64,000 bases of DNA from Hysterangium stoloniferum (GCA_015178975.1 WHVD01000044.1:124001-188000), one strand, 5' to 3'; shown: positions 36,823 through 49,575, counted from the first letter of the stretch. The notes: generated by a model from the sequence alone, not told the origin. Program-made: numbers and translations.

Positions 36823-39800
36823 ATGGTCCCACGGATGGAGAGCACTTCTGAATTTAAGCCAAAAGGTGTGCTGCTTTCCTCCTTGCAACGTCACCTACTC
36901 ATGTGTATGCTGTATTTCCTCTGTCATAAGACTTCAAGAAGACTGTGGATTTTACTGGTAGCGTTAATGCTTTTTATTATTATTAGCAGCCGCTGATTGT
37001 GGCGCCGCTGTAGATTCTGAAGAGTCAGACCCAGATTTTATAAATAACGCCCCTTATGTAGTAGAGAATAAGAAGCGCAAACGTCGCGATATTGGGAATT
37101 TCTTAAAGCTAAGTCAGTATGATACTGATTCCTATTGGTCACGTCTTGACGTCTGTCGGTGGACAGAGAAGCTCAAAGTAGGCAGCTCGACATTCTATTG
37201 TGCCGAGAATCCCCTCAAGGAATTGCTAGGCTAGTCATTATTCGTATATACCTCAATTCCGAGTGCACACTTTCACATCCTTATAACTCCTACAGGTCCT
37301 GACTTAGACGTCAACTCGGCGTCAGAACCTGAGATGGAGAGCGATATCCTGCATTTTGGTGACGAAGAAGAGGAAGACGAGGCACTTAGTGATGAAATGA
37401 GTGAACCAGATTTCCCAGACAAAAAAAGAGGAATCGTAAAATCGAGATACATTTCACCAATTAAAAGCACGGTCCCTATGCCCAGACATCTGAAAGCTGA
37501 CAAAGCCCCGGAACGATCCAACAAGGCTGACCAGGATGATTCTGTGACAGGTACATGAGATCATGTTCTACTCAAGAATTTTTTAGCAAGAAAGCTGTAT
37601 AGAGCCTGAAACTGACTTGGATGGACCTAATATTGGACCAGGGTTAACTGTTCTTACAAGACGAGATGGAGTTTCCATTTCCTCTGTGAACAAAAATGTC
37701 GATCATCCTGTTGATGATTCTGTAACAGGTTGATTTAATTCCATTTCTTCACTTCCTCATGTATGACTCATCTCATTACAGAGCCTGAAAGTGATGAAGA
37801 CAAACACACTAGCAAAGGTCCCAAGCAATCATCATCATTAAACAGTTTAAGGGCCCAAAACTATAGTGAGAGCTAATTAACCGTTTTGTGTTTGCTTAAC
37901 CGACTATCCACTTTTAAGATGACTCCGCCACAGAACCTGATTCAGAAAACCATGAAACGATATCTGTTGTGAGTAAAACATACATGCCATCGACTCCAAA
38001 CAATTCATGACAGCCATGCACACCTCATACACTTACCTTTTATCTTCAGTGTCATAACCCCCGCCCCGACTTCACGTCAGTTTCTTCACAACCAGATGTG
38101 GGACCATTGATCCTTGACCAAACTAATGGTATACAAGTTAATGCCTCTATCAACCGCTGGCTTCGAGACTATCAACGCGAAGGTGTCCATTTTTTTTATG
38201 AACGGTATAAAGAAGGGAGGGGAGGCATTCTTGGCGATGACATGGGTCTTGGTAATCTTCAATAATTTGGCCTTCCTAGCTAGAAAAATCATCGACATTC
38301 TCCTCAGGTAAAACCATTCAGGTTATTGCATTTCTATCAGCTATTATGAAGAAAACAGGCGATGACCGTGATCTCAATCGTCGGCAAGAACACGTGGGTG
38401 AGCTTCAAGATGCACATGAATGGCGCCGTAGCAGGAGACTCCCCCGTGCTGATGCAACATGGCCTACAAGTTTAATAATTGTTCCTTCTACTGTAGTGCA
38501 TAACTGGGAACGAGAGCTAGAGACTTGGGGATACTTTGAAACAGGCATTTATGCCGGCTCGCCAAAAGAGCGTGCACCCGTTTTGCGAGACTTTGAGCTT
38601 GGAAGATTAGACATCGGTACGCAATCTGTTACATTCGTTAAATAATACTTACACCGACTGCGGTAATCAGTCGTGACATCTTTCGCTACCGCCTTGAAGG
38701 ACATTGATCTACTTGAATCCAAAGCGTGGTCTTGCGTATTCGTCGATGAGGCTCATAGGGTCAAGAATGCGAATTCCCAAACCAGAATTGCCTTTAGTCG
38801 GTTTGACTGTCTGGTGCGGTTTGGATTGACGGTATGTATCTGGTGGAAGTTACAAGAAAAACGCTTACACCTATGCATATGTAGGGCACCGCTATTCAGA
38901 ATAACTATACCGAGTTTTGGAACATTTTGGACTGGTCTAATCCTGGTCGCCTTGGAACATTGTCTCAATGGAATACATGGGTAACCCGACCCCTTATTCG
39001 AGGTCAGGATAGCAAAGCTACGCCTGAGCAAGTTGCGAATGGGAGAGTATGTTATTTGTAGATTCCATATTTTCACTTCTCTGATGATGAAAGAGCGTAG
39101 GTCGTTGCCGAACGTTTAGTTACAAAACTTCTACCCAAATTTTTCAAACGGCGGTTCGTGAATCCGCATTTCGTTCGAGTTAGAATTGACCGATCTATCG
39201 ATCAGAACAAAGGATATTATTGCTGATCAATTACCTAAGAAGATAGATCAGGTTGTCTTTTGTCCTCTTACGGAAATGCAAAAGCAAGTCTACAAAAACT
39301 TTTTGGCAACAGATCAAGTGCAAGTAATGCTGAGGAAGGATGAGATTTGCGACAAGTGCAATTCAGGGAAACTGTTGGTCTTTCTTTCAGCCATGGCAAC
39401 CACTTCTCTGATCACCTTGTAGTGGTAGGATCTGTCATTACAAAAACTGGCAAAGCTCTTGGGTATTTGAGAATATGGCCGTGCTAATGAAAATATCTAA
39501 TCATTTGGCATTGATCCTTCCTGGTAATTTCATATGATAACTACCTCGTCTTAGCCACTGAAATGTAGCGTTGTGTGTGTAGCTCCCATTGATAATCCGG
39601 AGCAGACTCAACGCCATCGTGAGCAAGCCAATATCGCATGGCCACCTGTGAATGGCGTTCCAACGGCCCCAAGTTACGGAGAAGCCGTATTTGATCCTCG
39701 CCTTTGTGGAAAATGGAAGGTATGTATGTGATGGCTTGATGGCGAAGTTCAAACATACAATGTGAAATAGGTTTTGAAAGATCTCCTGACGATCTGGCGA

Positions 39801-41392
39801 AAAGAAGGAGATACCAAAGTGTTGATTTTCACGAAATCAGTAAAACTTCTTGAAATGCTCGAGCAACGCTTGAAGGAATCATGTGAGCCACGAAATTACT
39901 GTCCAGTATTTCCTAATATCAATGCATTTCTAAGTCATGGAGTATCGAAAGCTGGACGGCTCTGTAAAACAAGCTGACCGTATGTCCTTATAATTCGAGT
40001 CATCTCAATGATCGCTTATCATTTCAAAGGTATGACCGTTGTCGATCAATTCAACGATGATCCGGATGTTTTTGTCTTCCTTATTTCTATAATGGCTGGC
40101 GGCGTAGGCCTCAATCTTGTCGCTGCAAATAAAGTCGTCATATTCGATCCTAACTGGAGTATGTTCTTGTTTGAGATAGACAGCTTTTTTTCTTTTTAAT
40201 CGTTATGTCGCAGATCCTGCTCACGACTTACAGGCTCAAGACCGTGCCTTCCGTTTCGGTCAACGTCGAGATGTCTCTGTTTACCGGCTGCTTGGAGCAG
40301 GTTCTCTAGAGGAACTTATCTACAAACGGCAGATATATAAACAGCAGCAGATGAAAATTGGCTATGAGGCTAGTCATCAAACCAGGTAATTTATGCCGTT
40401 TCACTTTTTCTCTGCTAATATCGATTCTGTTCTCAGGTATTTCGAGGGCGTTCAAGGGGACAAAAGCAAACAAGGCGAACTGTTTGGCATAAAAAATATT
40501 TTTACTTTAGACGAATCTGGCACTACAACCAAATTCACGGCAAGTCGGTTCAAAGGAGGACTGGAATGGATGTTTAATACTCATTTTATTCGTTAAGATC
40601 GAGCGGAGTCACTTGGCAGAGCTCGACTGGGCCCTAACCAATCTGGAAGGCAAGTCGACGGGCAAAAGCAAGAAGACCGATAATGAGGTATGCCCCACTA
40701 ATGCAGAGGGGAAGGTAATTTGACGCATTGAAATTACGTTAGCCAGAGCTGAGAGGACTCTCGTCTCTGTTCTTTGGAGATGGTAAGAAAGATTACGCTG
40801 TCGGTTATTTGGAATTAACCCGTTTCGTCTCTGATGTTCAAGGGGAGGATTCTCTTCCGCAACTAGATCAACAAGAGGATGAGATTCACCGATTACTAAA
40901 CTCAAATGGAATCCGTTACACTCATCAAAACGATGCACTACTTAGAGACAGTGCAATTGAAACAAGGATTGCGAAGAAGGCCATTGAGGTGAGAAAAAAA
41001 GAGTTAACCATTTATTTCCTACATTGTGCGTCACACAGACCAAGAAGAAACGATCGGAAGATGTCAAACGCGCTCGCAAAGGCAAGGGAAAGCAGGACCC
41101 AGAACCCGATTGGCCTCCAAAAAGAAGACATCATAAGCCGCAAATGCCCCGGTTAGTAAAACCGCAACGGCCAATCCTTCTCCTTCTTTCGCTTACTTTG
41201 TGGTTGACTCGTTTCCCTTCTAGGCTGGAAAGAAGAATCGACGCTCTGATAATGCTGGGTCACATCAATTCTCCTGAAGACTTCTACAAAATTGCCGATA
41301 AATTTCGGGAAAAACCCGAACATGAGCAAGTCGCTTTCTTGGGCGAGCTAGATGAGGAGTTTGTGAAGATTAAAGCGGCAGAACATCGATAA
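36823..41392 (+). CDS. SNF2-family ATPase, ERCC6L2/Rad26-like
   Basis: The N-terminus ([15 protein letters not shown], then DSEESDPDF and [11 protein letters not shown]) is acidic/basic and disordered, in several small exons repeating DDSVTEPE-like units. The helicase core has [16 protein letters not shown], the Walker [27 protein letters not shown], the DEAH box [94 protein letters not shown] and [18 protein letters not shown]. The [12 protein letters not shown] segment followed by ICHYKNW fits the Cys-containing insert of ERCC6L2-like proteins, which act in DNA repair. About 20 short introns. The donor after KELL (G|GCTAGT, ~37231) is GC-AG. The junction near 40500-40625 is unresolved. The C-terminal [19 protein letters not shown] is typical. 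Confidence 0.88.
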
Positions 41393-41867
41393 GTTGGGCT
41401 TGTAGGCTTTTCAATGTGGTGATTGGTTATTCGATTTATGTTTCCAATTTTTTGGGCTATTTGTATTTCATTCTATGAGCATGACTCTAACTTTGTAGCA
41501 CCCAACTTGTTATCACAATCTATAATGTATTGCCCTTTGGTCATCCTTCGGATGTCGGGCTAAACTTTTGGTTGAGACATTCCTTTTCTCGGAATATACT
41601 AAATGCACGAGTAAGGGTTTCAAATTATCAGACAAGTAAATTTTGTATTATGAGTCAATACTCTGGCAGACGACTTGCCCCCACTCACCCCCACAGATTT
41701 GATCTATGAGATAGCCAGCATAACAGCGCGAAAACGATATTAAATATACCTTTTTTTAGAATTCTAGAAAGAAATATATTAGTAGAAGACCCAGCAGAGC
41801 GGTAGGATAAGCGAATTTCAGAACGAAGTACGTTCGCAATTTTCATCACCGGTCCGCGGACTGGTGC
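41393..41867. other. Intergenic, no gene seen
   Basis: This is the 3' flank of the SNF2 gene, AT-rich, with no motif recognised. Confidence 0.4.
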
Positions 41868-42354
41868 CACATGATTCTCTCTCTTTTTTTTTTTTTTAAT
41901 ACATTATATACCGCATCGCATAACTAAGATACATAGCGGTTGGGGGAAAAAGTACCCTAATGGTGGGTGGGGGGTGGCAGGATATGTATGTGGCTGGTTG
42001 GTATGGGGAAGAGGGTCAAATGTAGGGAAGGGGATTCACCTATGCACTAGCAATGCAAGACTTCGGTGTGCCTGCAGCCCTTGTCGACGCCTGCTAGCAG
42101 GATCTCGGGCTTTTCTTGGGGCTTCGGCCCAAGGCCTCAAGGCCTCAGCTCTATACCATGTATATATCTACATGCCCCCCCTTTGCTTACTAAAATCCCT
42201 TCCACGCACGTAGCTCGCTCGGGACTTCGTACCACCGTAGCATAGTTTCTCTGGGGGCCTTTTCACCCCCTAGCCGCAGTTAGCCATTGTTGCTTGAAGC
42301 GGGATACAAATATATCAAAAAAAAAAAAAAAAAGGGGGATCACATGATTCTCTC
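41868..42354. mobile_element. Two LINE 3' ends in opposite orientation inside one target-site duplication
   Basis: The left part (poly-T 41884-41897 up to about 42045) is the reverse complement of the 3' end of the LINE at 53749-55174 (shared ACCGCATCGCATAACTAAG and GGTGGGTGGGGGGTGGCAG). The right part (~42190-42333) is the 3' end of the other LINE subfamily seen at 28450-28579 and ends in an A-tract (42317-42333). The 14-bp repeat CACATGATTCTCTC lies at 41868-41881 and 42341-42354. Seven bases (GGGGGAT) sit between the A-tract and the right copy. Confidence 0.75.
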
Positions 42355-43516
42355 CTCTTCGCACTGTTGATGCGTATTGAAAGCATGGCTTGGGCTTTCT
42401 TTCTTATTTATTTTGGTTTACACCCTGTAATATAAATAAACCAAATATTATTTTTGAGCTTTGTTCAAATGTGTGGCAAAAATTTCTTCAACTTGAATTA
42501 AAAATAAGCGTAAAGTATCTGTTATCCGCTTCAAAACGAGATTTAATGGGGCAAGGCCTCTTGATTTTTTTATTAAGTATGAATATATAATGGTGGACGT
42601 TTCCGGTGTCTTGTTTTGAAACAGCAGGGGGGTGTAATATTTTTTATGGGTTGATATGGTTTGCTGAAACTAGCGAATTCCAATGGTAACGCTTCGTTTG
42701 GAGCCTCTATGGAGTAAGTTGATCAGGTGTTACTTGTTGCAGTCAAAAAGTGTGACCAGGACCTCGGATTCGGGTGATCAGAATTTTTAGTTGCCATATG
42801 ATCAGATCGCGTGTGGTAGAAATGTCTAATCGACCAATAAAAATACTCATATAGAATAAATAAACTAATGGTTTAAATATAACCAATATCACTCAAGTAT
42901 GACTTGGACAGAAGCATAAATTTGGCGAAAGCATGTGTACAAAGCACATGGGCTCAATTGCCGTTTATCATCTAATACAGCCAGTGACCTTATGGCACAG
43001 TGGACTAGTGCTGATATGTCTAGGACAGAATTCCGGAGTGACATTCTGCCGGACTTCTGTCACCTCAGCTGATAAGTATGGGTGGTGATTCAGAATGTGT
43101 AGCGGCCCTCAGATGCTAAGCGATCAGACATGAGTAACTCTGTGCGATGACCGTCTTTTCTGTACACAGGTTGACGATTATATCGTAGGTGGTTTTAGAG
43201 GTTAGAGTTTAGGTCACAGGTAATGCTCAGGGTTTAATATTAGTATTCGGTGTTTAGAGGTTAGAGCTTTAGAGAATTTATTGATTAGTATATTACGTGA
43301 GATTCCTTACACTGCCTGAAGAAGAGAACGCCTACGGGCGCTCCGAGCACTCGAGTGTACAGAAAAGCTAATTATAGTATGTATAGAATCGTCGGGGCGG
43401 TTGGCGGTGACCACGTATTTCTTTATAACGACAGCCTATGATTCATATCATCTGACAGTTTACAACTGAGATAAATAACTACCGACTTTGGTCCAACCAC
43501 TGGCTACGTTCCTGAA
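42355..43516. other. Intergenic with a tRNA-like A-box segment
   Basis: No coding region. At 42996-43016 the sequence TGGCACAGTGGACTAGTGC resembles a tRNA D-arm/A box, but no T-arm or acceptor stem follows, so at most a degenerate SINE is possible. The last ~70 bp before 43517 are shared with the region before 55778 and should carry the promoter of the secreted protein gene. Confidence 0.35.
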
Positions 43517-45791
43517 ATGGCTTTCCACCAGCTCCTAGCTTTAGGTGTGCTTTTGCCTCTAGTTGTGCTCGGACAGGATACATGGTGCGGCAAACACTAC
43601 ATGAAAGGTTCCCCGATAGTCCTTCCCGGAGGACAGTTTCAGGCACCCGAAACTTCCAATGTCCCGTTGCTTAATTTGCAGTGTTCCCCGTCTGTGAAGC
43701 CTTATTTAGCTGGAGAAGATGCCTCCATAATTGTCGATACGAGAATCACGTCGCTCAAAGTCCCCGGAGCGTCACCGTTCACCAATCCACACAAGTCGAA
43801 ATCACTTCAGATCTCCGTGTCTATTAATGGTCAGACGCATGCCTTGGGTAATGTTGCTCTCAATTCGACTGGAACCGAATTTTCGCTGCCGCTCCATTCG
43901 CTCGTACCGCGAAAAGAACCATATACTGTGACTTGTACCGCTACACTTCCGGGTTCTTCACCGTCAACGTTCCACGCGACCACTCTACTCCACTATCTTG
44001 AGCCACCTTCAAAAGGTTCTGTCACCAAGCAAGATTTCAGGACTGGCTCACTACTGGTGAAAAATGGTTCTTCTTGGGAGCCAATCTTTCCAATAGGCTT
44101 TTACACATCCTTTGACGGATATTTGTGTGAGTACCCCCCCATCGTTCCATGATGCGCTATCTGACGTTTTTCGGTTCTAGCAAACGTCTCGAACGTGGAC
44201 GCCATTAAAGCTCGAGGGTATGATGAAGATTAGCAATTTTGGACTATTATTTATCGTAATCTACCCAGACTGAATGTTATCCATCCTGTCCCTACATTTG
44301 CTAATATGACTGCACTGGAAGAGGTACGTTAGTCCGCGATCCCTCTAATTGGCACTGATCCGACGTCTCTTCTTTAGGCATTGGACAGAATGGAGGAATT
44401 AGGGTTGTGGTTGATGTATGACATGAGATTGTGAGCTTTTTCGCGCCTTACGGGGGTCCGCTGTACTGATTCGTTAGATAGTACTTACATGAATGAAGTA
44501 AGTACCATCAAACCCCGTAATTATGCCCCATCACACTGACATTGTATAGTCATCGGTAACGGAACAGGTAAACATGATTAAGGACCGGTCCAATCTTCTT
44601 CTTTGGTATGTATGCCTTCTCACCTCGTCTCGCCCCTGTTTTTATTTATGTAATATAGGTACACTGGCGACGAACCCGGTAAGATTTCTCGCTTGGCTGC
44701 TTATTTTTAAAATTGTATTCACTTGTGATGACGGGGGCCAGACGGGACAAGCGATCCTCTCAACGCCACTAAGGTCGCCTACGATCTTATTAATGACTTG
44801 GATGGAGGTTACCACCCCGTTTCTCTCGTGCTCAACTGCCAAGACTATTTCTTTGCCGAATATTCGTTAGGAGCTGATATCCTCCTCCAGGATACATGTG
44901 TGTCTTTTATCCTTTATTGCATCGTGTTAGATCTGAAGAGGGAATGTGCTATAGACCCAATCGACATCAACGCAACGTTTTCGAGGGTGTGGGGAGCGCC
45001 ATGTACGCCGTAAGTTGACTCCAATATCCGTGTGGATATCATAGTAAGTCATTCGACCTTTTTGTATTATAGCGACTTCGGGGATTGTGGTTGCGACAAC
45101 TGCAAGGGTAACTTGCAAGATATATCCACCAGAGTAGACGAGTTCAAGCAACGCCTTGACCTTCTTGGAAGAAGCCGCAGCACCACTGTTTGGTCCGTCC
45201 CGCAAGCCTTCGGGGTTGAGACGTAATAATATTTGTTGCGCTACAATTCACAAATGAACTTATATATTATCCGACAGTTACTGGCCCCGCTTTCCTACTG
45301 GTCAAGAATGGCTCGTAGAGAGCATCTTGGGGATTAATCACGGATCTCTGGGGGTAACGCCATTTGCATAGCTCAGCGTTTCTAAGTACTAACTCCAAAT
45401 GGCGTAGATTATACCTTGGGTCGATCCTACTTCCGCCGACATAGTAACCGCAAGTTCTAACCTCGCGGCTGCCTTATCTAGCATTGTCCCCTTCCTTTCA
45501 ACACCCAATGTTAAATTCACACCTTTTCAACAAGATAGTGTAGATGCGGCTACTTGGACATTGCCGGGGAGTAAACGGACATTGCTCCTTGCTGCTAACC
45601 CTAACCAAGGAAATGTATCCGTTGTCCTAAATGGTATCACCAGCGGGACTGCGATTGAGATACTCAACGGAGGGGCGAGTCTCACGGCGCAAGATGGTGG
45701 AGCAGTTCTTACATTGGGACCGATGGGCACTGCAGGTTGGATATTCCAAAATGAAGCGCACGTGGGAATGGCAGCATTCGGCTCATTGTGA
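43517..45791 (+). CDS. Secreted glycosidase-like protein A (fungal, unassigned family)
   Basis: About 12 exons. A signal peptide (MAFHQLLALGVLLPLVVLGQ) precedes DTWCGKHYMKGSP and a ~190-residue beta-rich N-terminal domain. Then comes a TIM-barrel-like part: FPIGFYTSFDGY, NVDAIKARGLNVIHPVPT, LDRMEELGLWLMYDMRFTYMN, LLLWYTGDEPDGTSDPLNAT, DLDGGYHPVSLVLNCQDY, DILLQDTYPIDINATF, the Cys-rich PCTPDFGDCGCDNCKG, TVWSVPQAFGVETYW, PTGQEWLVESILGINHGSLG and IIPWVDPTSADI. A small beta C-terminal domain ends WIFQNEAHVGM. The YTGDEP acid pair and the fold order suggest a glycoside hydrolase, but I know no characterised member. One splice acceptor (TAGATAG|TAC) was chosen by homology to the second copy. Confidence 0.75.
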
Positions 45792-46718
45792 GAGTCCTTG
45801 CTGTTGGATTGGCTATCGAGGATTTGTTACAAGCTCATTGATGTGTAAATGTGACAGACCTCGTAACGTTAATATGCAAGCTATTCTCGATTATCCATCC
45901 TGAATTTAAAAAAAAAAAAGGGAACGTTCAAGCAACGGCGGCCCGCCACTCGTGAGATGGGTAGTCAATTGCCCTAAAAGGAACTTTTTTCTCGAAACCC
46001 GTGTCTACCAGCCAATGAACAGCACCTGCGTTCCACTTGCTGGCTTCACGTGTAGATTTTCTTGTAAATTTCTATTCATTACAAAATTCCCGTGCTGCTT
46101 ATCCTCCACACGCAATATCACTATACAAACATTCCGAGGCTGACTGGATCCTCGCGGCTGCCCTTAAACCAATAAAATATTTTTCTCTCCCCTGGATTCC
46201 TTTAAGGTTGCCTATTTTCAAAAGACCCCAGCTGTTCCGGATGTCTACATAATGCGAGGCTTCAAAGTTGCTTTCGAAGTGCAATCATCGCGCGACATCC
46301 TCGACGTCTCCCACAGTGCACTGGAAGTTAAAATTTAAAATTTTGAGACTGTTGAAACGAGGGGCTCGCTCGCCTCACACGGGTTTGAAGCAGGTACTAG
46401 CAACTGTTCAGGAAATTTTTATATCGAGGTAACTCCTTTATTTTAAGTAATTAAAATAACTGCACACGTCGAAAATTTGCTGGTAACTCCATCATTGTGC
46501 GGACCACAAGGGCCTTTGCTTGAAAACAGATAAATCGGAACATATATTGTAGCTGTAGGTACCTTATCTTGACAGTCATAGAGCTTAATAAACAGTTGTT
46601 ATATATTATATCAAGGCTGGGGATTAACAGCAAGTACTTTTCAATGGCATCATACCATGTTTCACTTAAACAATTGCCATATCATTTACATAAATTTCAA
46701 AGTGCATATTTTCCTATA
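45792..46718. other. 3' flank shared with the second copy, then unique AT-rich DNA
   Basis: To about 46110 the sequence can be aligned by eye with the flank of copy B (58065-58325), for example TCTCGATTATC.., CTTCACGTGTA.. and CCCGTGCTG. An A12 run at 45908 marks a small expansion. No gene is seen from 46110 to 46718. Confidence 0.5.
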
Positions 46719-47331
46719 CAGTGACTCACAAAATGTATACAATGTTTTGCAGTTTCAACCTACATATATACCTTATACCTCAGTAAATAAAATAGTAAAA
46801 ATCACCAAAATATTTGTCAACATGCTCTATCATGTATAGTTTAATATGACATAATGACATAATGTAATCTCCATATATAGTAACATTATGAGTATTTTAC
46901 TAGAGAAAGTTCATTGGATACCTTTTGTTGCTGACAAGGTTAGGCAGGAAATTACTTGTATTTAGTACTTGGTATACAGTAGTCACTCTTTGCCTTTAAT
47001 GCATCTGCAACCCTCCTAGGCATATTTTCAATCAAATCCTGACACATTTTTACATCAATCTTGTACCATTCCTCCACCACCTTCTCCCAAACCTTTTCCA
47101 TCCCCTGGAGTGCATTTTCATACCCTGCTGACCTCCTCTTCAGGTGATTCTATAAGTGTTCAATGGGATCCAGGTCAGGAGATTGTGCTGGCCATGAGAG
47201 AACCCTGAAACCATTTTCTTGGGACCAATTCTGGGCTTTCTTGCAGCTGTGCTTGGGGGCATTATCCTGCTGGAAGGAGACATCATCTGCAGATTTACCA
47301 TAGTCACTGAGGCTGGCTTGCAGGTCATCCT

Positions 47332-47823
47332 TGTCATGAACCTATAAGCTCAAATTCCAATAATATTCAATTTGACTTTCCTTTGACTTTCTTTGACATT
47401 TCTTTGACATTCCTTCAACTTTTCAACTCAATTTCCAACTCAACTTCTGACTCAATTATCTTTCAAGATTCTTTGACTAAACTTCAACTTGTCTCAGTTT
47501 GACATTATTGATGATTTCACTCTGATATCATATTATCATCATAGGTAAATGATATATAGTATAAAAGGGCAATGATAGGAGTGAGGGCAGTCAGTCAGAA
47601 AACCTGTACAGTAATTATATTGTTAACTGTATTATATAATCATTGAATGTTTCTGAGACCTTCTTTGACTTAATTATTTGTGAGCCTCTGTGTCCTATCT
47701 TTGCCTCATGCTTTATCAACAGGACAAATTAATACTTTGTCAAATGAGGCATCTGTACTCAATATTGTTGAATATTCTTTGATTGTTTATTTGACTTTAT
47801 TGAGAGAAATCCATTTCATGTTA
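47332..47823 (+). mobile_element. Solo LTR, family A copy 2 (TSD ATCCT/ATCTT)
   Basis: It begins TGTCATGAACC and ends TTTCATGTTA, about 492 bp, with ATCCT on the left (47327-47331) and ATCTT on the right (47824-47828). Compared with the copy at 14330, many CpG sites have become TpG or CpA, including the terminal GTGACA. Confidence 0.75.
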
Positions 47824-47973
47824 ATCTTCCAGAATCTGTTGAAGACAAAAGGCACCGCATATATGTGGCAGGGTCAACATATTTGGGGACTGTCTGAATA
47901 ATGGTGATACCAGTGCGGTAACAACATGATCGGTCGTCACGATCAGGCTCCACTCATCCACACGTCTCACATA

Positions 47974-49575
47974 CAGTGACTTACAAAACGTATCCAATGT
48001 TTTGTAGTTTCAGTTTATATATGCTATATCCCAGTAGATAAAATAGTAGAAATCACCAAACTATTTGTGAACATGACCAATCATGTATATATTTATATGG
48101 TAGAACTATATTATGTAATATCCATATATGGAAACACTATGAATATTTCAATGGAGAGGGTTCATTGGATACGTTTTGTAACTGACACATTTAGACAGGA
48201 AATTACTAGTATTCAGTACTTAGTGTAGCCACCCTTTGCCTTTAATACATCTGAAACCCTCCTAGGCATACTTTCAATCAAATCCTGACACACCTTTGCA
48301 TCAATCCTGTACCATTCATCCACCACCCTCTCCCACAACTCTTCCATCCCCTGGGGTGCATTCTCATACCCTGCCAACCTCCTTTTCAAGTGATTCCATA
48401 GGTGTTCAATGGGATTCAAGTCAGGAGACTGTGCTCCATGAGAGAACCCTGAAACCATTTTCTTGGAACCAATTCTGGGCCTTCTTGCAGGTATGCTTGG
48501 GGTCATTGTCCTGCTGGAAGATGATACCATTGGCAGATTTACCATAGTCCTTAAGACTGGCTTGCAGGTCATCCTCCAGAATCTGGATGTAGAGATCCCC
48601 ATCCATCCTTCCATCAATCTTGCATGCATACCCAACCCCCTCCCACAGCATGCACCCCCAAACCATTAAAGATCCACCACCAAACTTCAGGGTTCCCTCA
48701 ACCAGTCTGTCACTCAAGCCCTCCCCTGCCTTTTTCCACACCCACTTCCTGCCATCTGACCCCAGCCTATTAATTTTGGTCTCATCAGACCACACCACCT
48801 TCTTCCAATCCTCCACAGTCCAATCCTGATGTGCCAAAGCAAAATCCATCCTCTCCTTCCTATGCCTCTTAGAAAGAAGAGGCCTTTTCTTCTTTACCAC
48901 AGGCTTCATCCCAGCTGCCTTGAGTCCACGACGCACTGTTTGAGGATTGAGTGACTGGTTGGTGATAGTGCAAAGTGCCTTTGTTGCATCTACAGCTGTA
49001 TCAGCCTTTCCAGAGCTGATAAGGCGTTGTGCAAAACGGATGTTGGCTGTGGAGAGTTTGGAAGGACGACCACCAGAGGACTTAGAAAGGTGGGAACGGT
49101 GTTTAGAACGAAGTCTAGAGATAGTAGCATAACTATAGCCAGTAGAAACTGATATATGTCTGGCAGAATGGCCAGCATCAAGTAGAGAAAGAATCTCATA
49201 CTGGGCAGCAGTGGAAAGGGGATGCATAGTTAGAATTGAGGGAATCTTAGCTGAGAAAGCCCTTCTACTTATACTGTTGTATAGAATGATCACATGACAT
49301 GTTGAAAAACATAAACAAATGCAAACAATCAACATAGGCACATAGTTTTCATGCCAGAACCTGTCAGTTACAAAACGTATCCAATGAACCCTCTCCATTA
49401 AAATATTCATAGTGTTTCCATATATGGATATTACATAATATAGTTCTACCATATAAATATATACATGATTGGTCATGTTCACAAATAGTTTGGTGATTTC
49501 TACTATTTTATCTACTGGGATATAGCATATATAAGCTGAAACTACAAAACATTGGATACGTTTTGTAAGTCACTG
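47974..49575 (-). mobile_element. Tc1/mariner transposon T1, 1602 bp, 213-bp TIRs, TA target
   Basis: The terminal inverted repeats (47974-48186 and 49363-49575) begin CAGTGACTTACAAAACG, are flanked by TA on both sides and differ at only two positions that I can see. Each TIR has a second copy of the tip at its inner end in the opposite orientation. The transposase is encoded on the minus strand. High TIR identity implies a recent insertion into the family E LTR. Confidence 0.95.
48213..49227 (-). pseudogene. Tc1-type transposase (DD34E) with a 2-bp frameshift
   Basis: It starts MHPLSTAAQYEILSLLDAG. Two helix-turn-helix motifs follow (HISVSTGYSYATISRLRSKH; GGRPSKLSTANIRFAQRL). The catalytic residues lie in VVWSDETKI and IIFQQDNDPKHT. 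The third acidic residue (SPDLNPIEHLW) falls in a shifted frame. At about 48437 two bases are missing (TGGAGC, where sister T2 has TGGCCAGC). With the frame corrected, the spacing between the second Asp and the Glu is 34 residues, the Tc1 signature. The rest of the frame is open to the end (SDVLKAKGGYTKY), so the lesion is recent. Confidence 0.9.

Noticed and set aside
42990-43080. Possible tRNA or SINE from a D-arm-like word
   Set aside because: Only the A-box-like word is present; no B box, no stems, no A tail or target duplication.
45908-45920. A12 tract as a LINE tail
   Set aside because: Flanks align with the 3' flank of copy B, where the same place has a shorter A run; no target duplication or LINE 3' UTR.
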